From Bryoerythrophyllum caledonicum (lineage: Eukaryota; Streptophyta; Bryopsida; Pottiales; Pottiaceae): a DNA stretch of 64,000 bases. The stretch spans positions 1 through 64,000 of the forward strand of contig CAXARX010000684.1 of NCBI GenBank assembly GCA_963971425.1. The letters run 5' to 3'. Positions within the stretch are counted from its first letter, which is position 1; every line of letters begins with the position of its first letter. Below are positions 21,595 through 32,995 of the stretch, piece by piece. A program made the translations under genes and the position numbers. The notes under the pieces were generated by a model, which saw only the letters and a list, made by a program, of their open reading frames with translations, had not been told where the DNA came from and made no database searches.

Positions 21595-24039
21595 TCAAAA
21601 TGTTACAGATTTATGTCTTCTATAATAGTACGCCAATTTATCCGCAGCAATCCACATTGGAATATAAAACAATAGCACTACCAACAAAGCACCTACTAAA
21701 CCAATTAACGGCGCAAGCATACCGCCACATAACAAATCAACTAGTGTCATCAAAATGTCAAACAACGGTCGACATCGTCCGACATTATCGAAAATTTGGT
21801 AGATTAGATGAGTGTTGAGGCTTTGGAGTACTTGAGTAATGCGAGCAATAAAATCTGTTGTGACTGAATTAATATCGCTCGTCAAAGCTGAACCGGATAA
21901 GTAACTTTGCACTTGTGGCGTAGCAACCTGGATTTTACTGACAGCGTCTTTTATTGCAGTACCAGGTGTAGTTCTAAAAGCCGTTACATCGTCGGCAACT
22001 GGTTTAGCAGCGACAGCATACGCAGCTATTTGAGTATTTATGTTTGTCGCTGAGTTGCTTAGCGCGGGGGTAATGGATGATGGTTGAGCGGTTGTGAATG
22101 CAGCGTAAAAAGTAACCCAGTTAGCAAATGCCGGCCACGGAGGAGTAACTAGTGCTTGTACAAGCGGGTCGGGCGAAGCGACAGCTGGAAAATTTTTAAA
22201 AGCGCTGGCTGCGTCATTTGCATTGCTTTCCTTACTATTTATGTTAGTAAGCACACTTGAATCAAAGTCAAATGACAAAGATTTCAAGTTGACTTGCTCA
22301 TTGATTTTTTGCTGCAGCTTTGCAGTATCAAACTGTGCGAAAAAGTATATAAAAAACCGGTTTTTTTCAAATCCATAAACCTTGCAAAAGTATAATTTAG
22401 AAAACATTAAATTTTGTGGCGATCTGTATCTTCACGATAACACTAACCTGCGCCAGTTGATCGAAAATGACTTGCTTATTCAAGCTGTGCACATTCAACT
22501 TGTCTAAATCGACAACTTCCAGTAGAGCTTGATTGTGCTGGCAGCCAACCAAGGTTTTTTGCAAGTCAAATGCAATTTGTAAATTTGTTATATTCAAAAG
22601 TTTCGCTTCAACATTGCCCAGCTGTGTAAAATTGCCAGTTTGATCGTTTAGCAGTGGGCAGAACAGCACTGACATTAAAGACAGCGTAAAAAATATTATC
22701 GCAAAAACGACGCAAAAGCAATTGCAGCCGACGTTGATCCATTTAGATCTGTTTTCGAAATTAAACAGAGGCCACAAAAAACGAGTTCAAGCGGCAATCG
22801 GAGAACGGCAAATTTCGGCACCGCCAAATTTGGCGACATCGAAAACCGATGGTTTTTTGCGCACATTTGCATCAGAATCGAAAATGTACTTACACTGTCA
22901 GCCCGTAACCACTAGCATTGCAAAGACCGCTTCGCTTATCGGGTGAAACTTGCGAGTGAAAAAATAGGAAACCAATGACAACACTAACCGTTGCTAGTAT
23001 AGGCGTCACGAGACATAACAGCATCAACACAACACCAACATACGTGACCATATTAGAATGTGATGCAACGGCAGAAGTACCACTGGCAAGTTGGTTGCGC
23101 ATATTGTCCAAACTTTTCGATATCTGATCGACAGCATTGGCCTTTGCATTGGTAATTGTAGAAACGACTTTCGCTTGCACATTCTTCATATCCGTGTTGG
23201 CGGTAGCAATCTGACTCGTGACTTGTTTTTGAATATAACTTGGTAAATCGTCCACCGTATTTACAGCTTTTGTTACTAGATTATTGCCACTGGTGTCGGC
23301 AGGGGCTGTGAACTTGCTAAATTCACTGACAAAACCAAGGTCCAAAGTCGGACTCATCATAGCAGCCGGTATTAAGGCGGTCGTAAGCGGACCCGGATTT
23401 GTGCCCACGCTGAGTTGCAAACTAGTACACCATGTAGTGCAAGCGGCCGATGTCCCGCATTTCGGATCTGAGCTACCTATGCCTTGAACGTTTGGGACTG
23501 CACAAAACTGATACAACAGGTCTGCGAACTTGCCAGCGACCACGGTGTGCTGATACGTAGAAGGGTTGTAGGTGTAGCCAATGGCGGTGCTGATACTTTG
23601 CAACTGATTACTTAGCGAAGTTTGTTGGGAACTACTCCAATCGTTCTGTAATTTGACAGCACTAGCGGTTATTGCATTAATACTTGTCACCGCGTTTTGT
23701 ATTATTATCAGATTGCTCGTCAACGGCACTTGCACTTTCGCCTGCAAAGGAGTGCCCATTAATTGCCCAATATTATTCAAATCGCTTAGCAACAAATCGA
23801 ATGCGCCCACTTGATTTTGCGAATCGAATAGTGCCAAATTTACCGTATTTGCCAGCTGATCGAACGTTGAACTAATGTACCACGAAATGCCGCCCAGCAC
23901 GCCGTCTAGTGTTGCGGGTGCTTGCGACATGTTGGTTACTGCATTGTTAGCCGATACCATTATTACAATAGCCAGTGCAAATGCAACGCATGCACTGGCC
24001 ACTAGCAACGCGCTGCAGATTAGTCGATAGCGCGTTTTC
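21595..24039 (-). CDS. Prominin-like five-span membrane glycoprotein, 5' end in assembly gap
   Basis: Three exons are visible: 24039-22894, 22748-22448 and 22332-21595. Introns (145 and 115 bp) have GTAAGTAC/AG and GTTAGTG/AG borders that keep phase. The protein shows span 2 at the gap edge (LLVASACVAFALAIVIM), a large cysteine-bearing loop, and span 3 (VGVVLMLLCLVTPILATV). Span 4 (FCVVFAIIFFTLSLMSVLF) follows, then a second large loop and span 5 with a YYYRRHK tail. Two big extracellular loops between spans 2-3 and 4-5 are the prominin layout. Prominins (CD133 family) organise cholesterol-rich membrane protrusions. Span 1 and the start must lie in or beyond the 200-N gap. The first loop is Ala/Ser/Thr-rich. 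Family assignment rests on topology and the CxPL-D...LCxG end motif, not on high identity. Confidence 0.75.
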
Positions 24040-24239
24040 NNNNNNNNNNNNNNNNNNNNNNNNNNNNNNNNNNNNNNNNNNNNNNNNNNNNNNNNNNNNN
24101 NNNNNNNNNNNNNNNNNNNNNNNNNNNNNNNNNNNNNNNNNNNNNNNNNNNNNNNNNNNNNNNNNNNNNNNNNNNNNNNNNNNNNNNNNNNNNNNNNNNN
24201 NNNNNNNNNNNNNNNNNNNNNNNNNNNNNNNNNNNNNNN
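24040..24239. other. Assembly gap, 200 N
   Basis: Exactly 200 N, a scaffolding placeholder of unknown true length. It removes the 5' part of the prominin-like gene and the left end of a family A MITE. Confidence 0.99.
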
Positions 24240-24499
24240 TGACATTTACGATATTTCAATCCCGCCGTTACAAGTACGGGCATTGAAGACGACAATTTTT
24301 CTCCGGTTTCCTGCAGCAATTTCTTATCGATTGCTAAAAACCCTATTAGGATTTACAAAACATTAACGGTTGGCGTTAAAATAACGGTTAAGTGCCGTGT
24401 GGTTTCTGAGATCGGAGGAATCGAGAGGTGTGGGTTTGTATAACTTTACTTAAAAATTCGTGAACTTGAAAAGCCTTCGAATTGGATCTCCGTAGCCCC
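24240..24499. mobile_element. MITE family A copy, left end lost in the gap
   Basis: TGACATTTACGATATTTCAA through TTGGATCTCCGTAGCCCC matches 1993-2279. Its left terminus is in the gap. Confidence 0.75.
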
Positions 24500-24532
24500 C
24501 ACAACTGAGTTTATGTGTTTGAGCTGTTGTGT

Positions 24533-24567
24533 TTGTTTACCTCATGTAAGAATACACGGCGAGCCCA
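24533..24567. mobile_element. MITE family B terminal fragment
   Basis: CTCATGTAAGAATACACGG then CGAGCCC is the family B right end. The rest is not recognisable upstream. Confidence 0.5.
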
Positions 24568-25022
24568 AAATCCGCATCGCTGTAACGAGGGCACAGAATC
24601 GCGAAATTAGAAATAAGTTTTCTGATTACAGGTACAGATTTGCATTAAAAAGTCGAAAAAAGTACAACGTTACGGTAAATGTTCAAATAAATGCAGAAAA
24701 GCGAATTTCGCGCACGTACTTCATGCGGATTGCGTACTATTCTGTACAATAGAAAAAACAAGCATGTACCGTACATCGACGTAGTGACGAAGAATATTGC
24801 GCGCGTCCCGTGCTCCCACGCGTATGCGTAAAAGGCGCTGTAGGTTTTCATATACGAGCATTTTTGTTAACGCATGTTCTTCTCTTCCTATAAACGCGCC
24901 ATGCGAACTCCGTTACTACAAATACAAATTTCCACTGTTCACTTTTTGCACATGTTTTTGTGTTATTTTTCGGTGAGATACAGTGACGATCATAAAACGC
25001 TACGCAGGCGTGGTAAAAATTT

Positions 25023-25283
25023 GGCGATACGGAATTTCGCTTCCAGCTCATTAGAATTACGACTTGTTACTTCCAAGTTTTCGAGTTTGTCATTTCAAGT
25101 AGTTATTTTTCGCGATCGATTTTTTGTCGACGGCGAACAATTCGTTTTGTTTTGTAACGTGAACGTTCGACGTCAAAAAGCGATTCCATAATATGCCGCC
25201 GATGAAAACGCGGACTTAAAAAAAGCGCGGAAATAAAGACTTGAAAGTTCTGAAGTCGTAAAGACGCGAAATTCCGTATCGCC
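25023..25283. mobile_element. MITE family C, complete copy
   Basis: Terminal inverted repeats are perfect over 18 bp: GGCGATACGGAATTTCGC at 25023-25040 and its reverse complement at 25266-25283. Flanking A/T runs (AAAATTT / AAAAATTTT) may hide the target duplication. 261 bp, no coding frame; apparent frames across it are chance. Confidence 0.85.
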
Positions 25284-25884
25284 AAAAATTTTGTTGTCGC
25301 CTACCGATCAACGACAGACAACAATCGTCTGAGACAAGATAATGCGGACAAGGCGTGTTTGCAACAATAGTCAATGTAAATGCGTCCAAAGACCAGCGGG
25401 AAAGAAAAGCCTTAAATTAAAAATCAAGTTAACAAAAATCTGCAGCGCCTCGTAATACGACGTAACATCAATGAGTTACTTGGCGCACAGCGGCGTACTC
25501 CGTACTTTATAATGCGAATGTATACCTGTAGTTTGCGTAATTTTGCAACAAACGAACTGCATAGTCTAAAATTCGTTTTGCCCGCTTGTGATCGTGTGCT
25601 AATTTGCATGCCTTAAAACGGCGAGTTGGAAATTTATGTACACTACAATTTATGCACAGAGCATCTTGCTTACGACGAAAGAGAACAAAATGGGTATCCT
25701 TAGTTTGTTATGCTTGAATTATCCATGCATTAAAGTTGTGTAGTCAAGTTGTCGTACACAACCTTCCGTGCATAAGTTGTCGTCCTTAAATTTTCCCGTG
25801 CATAAATTTTCACGGAGCCTTCAAAACTGAATAAAACACTTAGATAATTTAACAAATTTTCGGAAACCCCATTTACTGAGTGGT
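25284..25884. other. Intergenic, no gene seen
   Basis: No convincing frame, RNA gene or repeat. Simple AT-rich spacer between the family C MITE and the 3' end of the minus-strand gene. Confidence 0.4.
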
Positions 25885-27143
25885 TCAAAATGAAAAAAAT
25901 GTTCTGACGTTGCTGAAATGCCTGCATACATTTCTCTTTTCTAAGCAATAAACTGACCTAAAAAACGCAGTTTTTGCGATGGGCTCAAGTTTTTCAGGTA
26001 GACATCCTGTTATCAAACTTGTATTCGATTCGCTATAAGCAGCTTTTTTGGCTTTTGAATGCAGCGGTTTAGTCGTAATTTGTATCAAACCTGGCATTAA
26101 CACCATAACGGGCGAATTTGTCGGCAAACCATTTTTATGTTCAAGACTGTGTCGGCTTCGCCGACAATTATTTTGTTTAGCACCAACAATTGGTCTGTAA
26201 AATACTTTTTGAATATCCACATGATTTTCATTAGGTTGATCTGGTTCGTCTGGTAGCTGGATTTTACTAATTTCAGAAAGTTTGCTTGCGTCCATGTTGT
26301 TTGTTTCACTGCTTTGATCGGACAGTAACACCATCTTTGAGCTTGAATCAGATAATCGGTGTTTTCCCGCATACGGGGTTTTTTTTTTGTAAGCGTAAAT
26401 CTTATGAAGCTCTGTCGAAATAAGCTCGATCAAATAAAGCGCTTCCGTAATAATACCAGGAGCGGCGTCTGTTATAATGTCAGATTTCGCATACTCGTCA
26501 CAAAAAGACAGATAATATGGGATTGTTATGCGCTTTAAAAATGTTGCTGTCACCAGCAACGGTGGAGCAACGAGTTCGTTGTCAAAGACAATTTGATTGA
26601 GGTACTGCTCGGCTTGCTTCTTGTCGAAACCCAACCGCTCGTTAACTTCAAGCTGTTCGCCCCGAGGTGACAAGACTTTTTTAGCCCAGCTCAACTTTCT
26701 CTTAACACTTCATGGACCACATTTGTGTCAAGCTCTTCCAAGAACGTTGATATGCTGCTAATATTTTGGCGTGGTTCGTTCCAGTTTGATACTGACTCTG
26801 AAAGTATAACTGCAGTGCGGAACAATCGACGAACCACAAGTATAGCATAGCGGTCAAGCGTCGACTTCGGAGCGACAATGCTCCTACGATTAGTACTCCA
26901 CTTGCTTGGCCATAGTGCACGTTGCCTCTTTTTAGCTATTCGATCTCCCTGCATAAGCATCGCTCGTAAAACTGAGTTACACTTTTTCGTGTTTAGCCAG
27001 GGCGGTCGAATCAAAAATTTGTTCAAGTTTCTTTGAATTTTTCTTGCAACTTTTTCATCCTTTATCTGATTTTTTATCTTTCTCTGTTCATGCACTGTTG
27101 CTTTTTCTTTGCTTTCCGTATCAAAGTTTTGATCCATTTTCAA
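25885..27143 (-). CDS. Unrecognised host-like gene in two overlapping frames
   Basis: Two minus-strand frames abut. The first is 150 residues (27143-26691), starting MKMDQNFDTESKEKATVHEQ. The second is about 269 residues (26694-25885) and contains LSWAKKVLSPRGEQLEVNER. The first is basic and helical at its N-terminus (KIQRNLNKFLIRPPWLN). The second has a helical core (FDKKQAEQYLNQIVF, ITEALYLIELISTELHKIY) followed by a Ser/Asp-rich linker and basic tail. No splice pair was found at the junction, so one gene with a single frame change near 26700, or an assembly error, is likelier than two genes. The last 30 residues may be past the true end. I do not recognise the family. It is unlike the transposon proteins here, and the absence of flanking repeats suggests a host gene. 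Confidence 0.45.
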
Positions 27144-27154
27144 AGCAGATTCAA

Positions 27155-27352
27155 ACTAACATCGTTGAAAATGTCGCATATTGCAACGTCGAAGCTGCGT
27201 TTCCGTTTTTCTCGGATTACATTTTCTTACATGATCTGCCTGAAACGGTTTATCGGAAGCAACGGACTTTTTGCAGAATAGCAGAGCACGCGGCAGAGTG
27301 CGCGTCAGAAGACGATGTTAAATTGAAAGACAAGCGACGCTGCGACTTTTAG
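27155..27352 (+). CDS. Possible short exon or small gene, divergent to the previous gene
   Basis: A plus-strand frame ending with TAG at 27350-27352 includes VAYCNVEAAFPFFSDYIFLH and a Cys- and charge-rich end (RIAEHAAECASEDDVKLKD). The composition is protein-like, and it lies head-to-head with the minus-strand gene only tens of bases away. It has no clear start in this frame, so it could be a terminal exon after an acceptor such as TTTTCAAAG near 27146, or chance. Weak call. Confidence 0.25.
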   Translation, partial: TNIVENVAYCNVEAAFPFFSDYIFLHDLPETVYRKQRTFCRIAEHAAECASEDDVKLKDKRRCDF

Positions 27353-27794
27353 CAGACACCCTTACCTATTGTTCTTCGTACGCATTTGTCCTGCGCTGTA
27401 TCATTTCGGCTGCGCGGTCTCTACTGCGCTTGTTCGCACGTTGTCTGTTCGATGTCACCTGGCTAATGCGCTGGTGTATGTTGAGTTTGCAGCTTACCGT
27501 AGAGCCGACTGAAAACAACATAATATTTTTTTAACTTTTGCTCAAGCGATCAGTGTTCAGTCGCAACAAGCGTTCTTGCGATCGAAAAACCAGCAAAGAA
27601 AATGATTCAAATTGATATCATTTATATGTACAATCCCACAAATCTCGTGCTACTGGTATATTTGAAACAAATTTTATATTTAAAATTTTGGTAAATTATG
27701 GGCGACGCTCTGTTTCGAAGAAGAGCGGCAACTGTTCGGCAACAATAAAAGTAATGAAAGGACGATTGTTTTCAATGTACTGAGAGCGACAATA
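27353..27794. other. Intergenic, no gene seen
   Basis: No frame or repeat recognised up to the 5' edge of the LINE derivative. Confidence 0.4.
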
Positions 27795-30335
27795 TTTGAT
27801 ATTCATAATTGCTAATTAAAAATGGCTTGCAAGCACCTCACCCTTGCAAGCTAAAACGTTTACTTTGCGCTACCCGTTTGCTTACGTTTTTCCGATCCGA
27901 CGTGACTGAACTACACAACTTCATCGCTTCTTCTTGTCTTACTCGCACCCTACAAGATCAAGCTAGCTGCTTTGCATCACGCATTGCAGCTTTTCCGACC
28001 ATGACAGGCCGCAAAAACAAAGGTGCAAAACCTGCATCTCAAAACAACAAATGTGCCGTCATCACGTGTTCTCGTGGACAAAAGCGTCACGAGCATTCCA
28101 ACAGTCCTAGCAACAACAAGCGACACGACGCATCACAGGTTATCTCGGAAATCGATCTCCCCGACGACGATGCACTGCTCTCCGACAACGATACGACTCT
28201 TCACACTGCGATTTCATCTTCGTTCCAAACCATGCAACTCTCCGCTGATGAAAGAAAGCAAGATGCATCATCTACTACAGCCCTTGCAACCACACAAGCC
28301 GCCATGCCAACTTCATCAACCAGCTCAGGAGGTTCCAATCGTGTCACCATGCCAGTTTCTAACACAGCAGATATCAACCCGGTGTCAAGCGCATCGTGTG
28401 CTAGTGCCCATGTTTTTCCTTTACCGACACTGTCCAATACGTGCGCTACTCATTCAAATCCTCAACCAAGCATCACATCTTCAACCCGCAGCAGCAACAC
28501 GACTGGGGCTCAAAAAGGTTTGCTCCGTCAACAGGCCTTGAACAATGTTCTGTCTAATTACATGCATGACGCTATCACGCCAGCGGTTCTACGACAGGTA
28601 ATTGCTTCCACTGTGTTTTCTTTGGAGGATAAATTCGACAAAACTGTTGCTAATCTCTTAGACGAAAATAAACGAATTGATGCCGATCGCGAGTCATTAC
28701 GAAAGCAACTTCAAATCCAAACAAAACAAAATGATGCCTTGCGTAAGGAACTTGCACTTCTACATTCGTCGATGGACGAACTTCGTGAAGCGCGCGTCGT
28801 ACAAACCAATCCCACGCTTTCTTCGTCTCATGCAAATATTGGTGGTCACGCGCTTTCGACTTCTGCGATGCAACTGCATTTTCCGCCACTGCCAACTGCT
28901 GACATGCGCGCTACTTCAACATATTCGTCCCGCATGCAAGCCAATGCAACGCGACGAAAAACGCCGTATCAACAACCCATACCCGGCAGCACACTAACAG
29001 CCAGCAGCAGCCCGCGCAGCGGGCGCTCGGTGATTCGTGCAGCCTTAAAAATCACCCCTACGACTGCGGCGTTCGATGCCGCACCCATCCGACGCCAATT
29101 TAAACTATGGCTCGATAGACGCTGTCCGTTCGCTAGTTGCGCTTTTCATATCGACTCTGCGTATCAGGTGCTTTTAAGTGTGCCGCATCAGGAATTTGAA
29201 GGCTTGCAGGCATGCCTTTTGACCCATGCGGCCGACGACGATTTGCCGGTTTTGATCACTAAATCCGAACCGGCTAAATTTAAAGTCCATAAGCTGTTGC
29301 TAGACGTGCCGGCAGCTATTACAAAAGAAACTCTATGCGATACACTACTTGAAACAAATCCTTGGCTGCAAGCGATTAAAACAGAACTCGGCGGCACTTT
29401 TCAGTTGGCCGCTATCAATGATCATATTTCCTAGCGTTCTATGCAAAAAGCTCGTCAAAGCGCGGCAATGGTAGGCAAATCGCCGGCGGAAATTGGCTCG
29501 TTACTGTTGGCGAAATGGCCTACTAGAGCTGTGCACATAGTGACTAATGTTGCAACCAACGAAAGCATTGTTAAAGCTCTATCGTATCTAGTTGGCCGTC
29601 GCGTTTTGCTTGACTGTCAAACATTACCATTAGTGGATTACAAGTCAGCTGTTCTTCGACAGTGCACAAACTGTTGTCAGTTTGGTTGTCGTGGTCGCGA
29701 CTTTTGTCGCGCTATTCAGCCTTCTTGTGGCTTGTGTGCCGCCGCGCATACTACTTCAAACTGCCCCCATAATCGCAAGAATCTCTCTACGGGGGCATCG
29801 TCATCTGCCGCCGTTGCACCAATTTTGACTATCAAATGTGCGCGCTGCATCGCCCAGCAGCAATATATTCAGCGTACGCTTCCTGACACTCCCGAACGGG
29901 CGGCGCAATTACTCAAGTATATTCCGACTACACATACGGCATTACAAGTTGGCGCATGCCCGTGTTCCGAATTATTCTTGCGTCGTTTTCAATCCCGTTA
30001 TACCGTTCTATCCTAATGGCTGCGCCTTTGAATAGCATGTTCAGTACGTCTCGCTCCTCCGCAAATTATTCGTCTTCTTCTCAAATACATATTTATCAAC
30101 AGAACGCTCTTATACTAGCCGAACGTTTCCCACCGCGGTCTGGTCTCAAAACACAATACAAGCTCTGAAAGAATGATGGTGGTCTACACCGTCAATGGTT
30201 ACTCACGGATATGCACTTAAATAGACCGCATTTACTAGTTGATTTTATGGCTTACAACATTTGGTTTTGTTAAGCGCTCTTATTCTTGTAGAGCGGAATA
30301 CTAAGAAAGAAAGAAAGAAAGAATGAAAAGACATC
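27795..30335 (+). mobile_element. LINE derivative with ORF1 and 3' end but no reverse transcriptase (HAL1-like form)
   Basis: The 5' end matches the copy at 13460. ORF1 with coiled coil and zinc knuckles follows (28001 to about 30016). After a short stretch comes a 3' UTR with TTAAGCGCTCTTATTCTTGT then AGAGCGG and a tail of AAGAAAGAAAGAAAGAA. This 3' end is the same as that of the I-clade LINE at 4725-7560 (there inverted). Endonuclease, RT and RNase H are missing between ORF1 and the 3' UTR. The arrangement is that of half-LINEs (HAL1 in mammals), which are mobilised by the full LINE. Whether this is a family or a one-off deletion cannot be told from one copy. Confidence 0.75.
28001..30016 (+). 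pseudogene. LINE ORF1 protein, copy 2 (coiled coil, RRM-like part, zinc knuckles)
   Basis: Start at MTGRKNKGAKPASQNNKCAV. The order is a Ser/Thr-rich N-terminus; a coiled coil (LEDKFDKTVANLLDENK, then LRKQLQIQTKQNDALRKEL); an RRM-like region (IRRQFKLWLDRRCPFASCAF through AVHIVTNVATNESIVKALSY); and Cys-rich knuckles (CTNCCQFGC, then CGLCAAAHTTSNC, a CX2CX4HX4C knuckle, then CARC). This is the jockey/I-type ORF1 layout for binding element RNA. One in-frame TAG at 29432-29434 replaces the TGG (Trp) seen in the copy at 13662, so the copy cannot make the full protein. It is otherwise open to 30016. Confidence 0.85.
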
Positions 30336-30495
30336 GCATCAAAATAAATAATAATTTGTTATCACTGCAAGCGGAAATAAAAGAACCGCATGCGATAGAT
30401 GCCATATTGTCTGGGCTACACACTTTTTACTGATCATTTTAAATTCATGAAATACAAGATATAAGCATGTAATCTTCATTTCGCTATGTACATGT

Positions 30496-30631
30496 ACCGG
30501 GGTGGTCAGACTCAAAAGTGAATTGTTGCACTAATTAAAATCGAAGTGCATTTTCTCTTGTCACTCATTAGCGTTTAGTGCGTACAGCTTTAAATTTTTG
30601 CACGATTCACTTTTGAGTCTGACCACCCCGG
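30496..30631. mobile_element. Tc1/mariner-type MITE, 136 bp, TA-flanked
   Basis: Perfect 27-bp terminal inverted repeats begin CCGGGGTGGTCAGACTCAAA on each strand. TA lies immediately outside both ends (30494-30495 and 30632-30633). TA duplication and a GGTGGTCA-type terminus are typical of Tc1/mariner non-autonomous elements. It sits directly beside the left end of a family A MITE at 30639. Confidence 0.88.
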
Positions 30632-30638
30632 TATATTG

Positions 30639-30875
30639 GGGGCTACGGAAACTCAGCGACAAAACATGACATTTACGATATATCAAGTCCGCGTTTACAA
30701 GTACGGGACCATTTTCCGGTATCCTCGAGCGATTCATCATTAATGACAAAAAACCCTGGTAGATTTTACAAAACATAGACGGTTACAGCAACGGTTGCAT
30801 ACACTGTAGTTTTAGACACTGGAGGACTTAAAATATATGGATTTGTATAACTTCACTTAAAAAATCGTGAACTTC
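30639..30875. mobile_element. MITE family A copy, right end truncated
   Basis: GGGGCTACGGAAACTCAGCG through TTAAAAAATCGTGAACTT matches the family. The terminal CCGTAGCCCC is missing and unrelated sequence follows. Confidence 0.7.
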
Positions 30876-31190
30876 CGCTTTCTCTTTCACTCTAACCGTG
30901 GATGTAGCGCGTAAGAAAGAAAAAAGTGTTCATTTGTAGTCAATGGCTGCTACGTCCACTGTGTAGAGCTTGAAAAACAACGTCAAACCATTATTTCAAG
31001 TGTTATAAGCTAGTGCGAGAGTTCGACCGTTTCCAAACAATTACGGGTGTACTCGTTGAACAGAAAAAAACTTTTTCAGCTTTCCTTCAAATCGAACCAA
31101 CTACGTATAAAATTTGCATCGCAGACTGAGGCACTGTACCGTTTAGCTCCCCCAAAAGACCAACATCAAACAACACTTAAGTAAGTGAGG

Positions 31191-31461
31191 GAGCCAAATA
31201 GTACAAGTCGTAGTGGGAGAGCTAAGTAGTAAAAGTCGTACTGGGGGTGCTAAATAGTACAAGTCGTAGTGACTGAGCTAAATAGTACAAGTCGTAGTGG
31301 GGGAGCCAAATAGTACAAGTTGAACTGAGAGAGCTAAATAGTACAAGTCATACTGGAGGAGCTAAATAGTACAAGTCGTACTGGGGGAGCTAAATAGTAC
31401 AAATCGTAGTGGGGGAGCTAAATATTACAATTCGCATTGGAGGAGCTAAATAGTACAAGTC
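31191..31461. repeat. Minisatellite, 28-bp unit, about 10 copies
   Basis: GAGCTAAATAGTACAAGTCG repeats at 28-bp steps (31191, 31219, 31247 and on), with a variable GTAGTGGGG/GTACTGGGG joint. It runs straight into a fold-back arm at 31461. Confidence 0.9.
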
Positions 31462-31584
31462 GACGCGCTTTTTTGCTCGCGTACCGGATGTCGCAACAAC
31501 ATCTTTGCTACCCTTCGCAGAACAAATTTACTGGCACGCATCATTGTTATACAAAGTAGAAAAACGCGCTCGACCGATTGAGCC
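31461..31584. repeat. Single arm related to the fold-back element
   Basis: GACGCGCTTTTTTGCTCGCG through CGCTCGACCGATTGAGCC resembles the right arm of 10549-10879. The partner arm is absent. Confidence 0.6.
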
Positions 31585-32357
31585 AATATTTGTATAAACT
31601 TGCGACTTTTGAGCGAAGTGTTTCGTTGTTGCCGACGTTTGCAAGACAAAACTTCTCGCATGAATTTGTACGGGGAGCAGAAAAACTACTCGTTCATGAT
31701 ACTCTTTTGTTGGCCGCTAAAAAATCCTGTGTGGCAGTTTTTATTTATTGTTTATCTTGCGTCGTACGCGAACAGCGATATTAGCGTGTGCAGTTTCGCA
31801 GGGAGCAAGGTTAAACAAATGTCACAGGAAATGTATACGGACCGTCAGTTTTTCACAAAACGTAGCTCGTTGGAAACAGCATGAAAAGTTGCACACAGTG
31901 CATGAAAAAACGCATGTGGTCTACAGGCATCCAAGCGGGAAAACCGCATGCAAACAATTGCTTCGCCAGCAGAACACTACACTGGATGGAAACCCGAGGT
32001 TAGGGTACCTTAAAAATATACCTCGTAACCGCAACCCTTGTAAATGTAAAAATATAGAGTACAGCGCAATATTTTTATTAAGTACCAGTGCGTTCTGAAA
32101 ATCAGATTTATTGTCCAGGGCAAGAGGAAGCAGTTGTAAAACCAAATATTTTGCAAGTTGAAAAAGACAAGGGTACCTTGAACATCAACCTCAAGCGCAA
32201 CCTACGTGAATGTGTCAAGGGAGTACAACGCAATAATTCGGCAAACATTCAATGCAAAACTGGTAAAATTTCAATACAGCTCAAAAGTAATAGCGCAGTT
32301 CCACAAAAAATAATTTTTTCTCACAGCTCACAAACGAAACACAACATCAACGCGCGC
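31585..32357. other. Intergenic, no gene seen
   Basis: No convincing frame. Short frames here lack recognisable domains and overlap on both strands. Confidence 0.4.
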
Positions 32358-32534
<177 letters not shown>

Positions 32535-32792
32535 AGACCCCCGATATTTTATATAGTAAGCTTATGAGCAAGTGCGTTACGAGAGAATGTATATACGGAC
32601 AGTTGTAGAAGAAGAAGAAGAAGAAAAAGAGGAAGAAACAAAAGAAAGAAAGAACGAAAGAGAGAAAAAGCAGTGAGTGAGAAAGAGGCAGAAAGAAGTG
32701 AGTGAGAAAGAGAAAGAAGAAGTAGTAGAAGATTTGTGGTGAGTCATTGTTGGAGGAGGAGACGGCGCGGCGAAGTAAAGCGTTCGCGCAAC

Positions 32793-32841
32793 GCAAACAA
32801 ATTACGTGTTTTGCCTGTGGCAAAACACGTAATCAGTTTGC
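32793..32841. other. Hairpin-forming inverted repeat at the left edge of the virus-like element
   Basis: Two 23-bp arms with a 3-base loop: ATTACGTGTTTTGCC, then TGT, then GGCAAAACACGTAAT, extended outward by GCAAAC/GTTTGC with two mismatches. It lies about 150-200 bp before the first virus-like frame. It could mark the terminus or be a local hairpin; the role is unknown. Confidence 0.7.
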
Positions 32842-32995
32842 ATTGGTTTAATAACTTACATTGCACAATACATAAATGGCAATGATACGTGTAATATATA
32901 ACGATGCGCGACGCGCATTAGCATATCCAGCGAATACGCATGGCAATTTTTGGCATGAGTTCTAACCACCACTGCAAACGCCAAGCGGCCGCCCA

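Noticed and set aside
22890-24319. Frames running through runs of X
   Set aside because: They cross the 200-N gap; only the part outside the gap is sequence.
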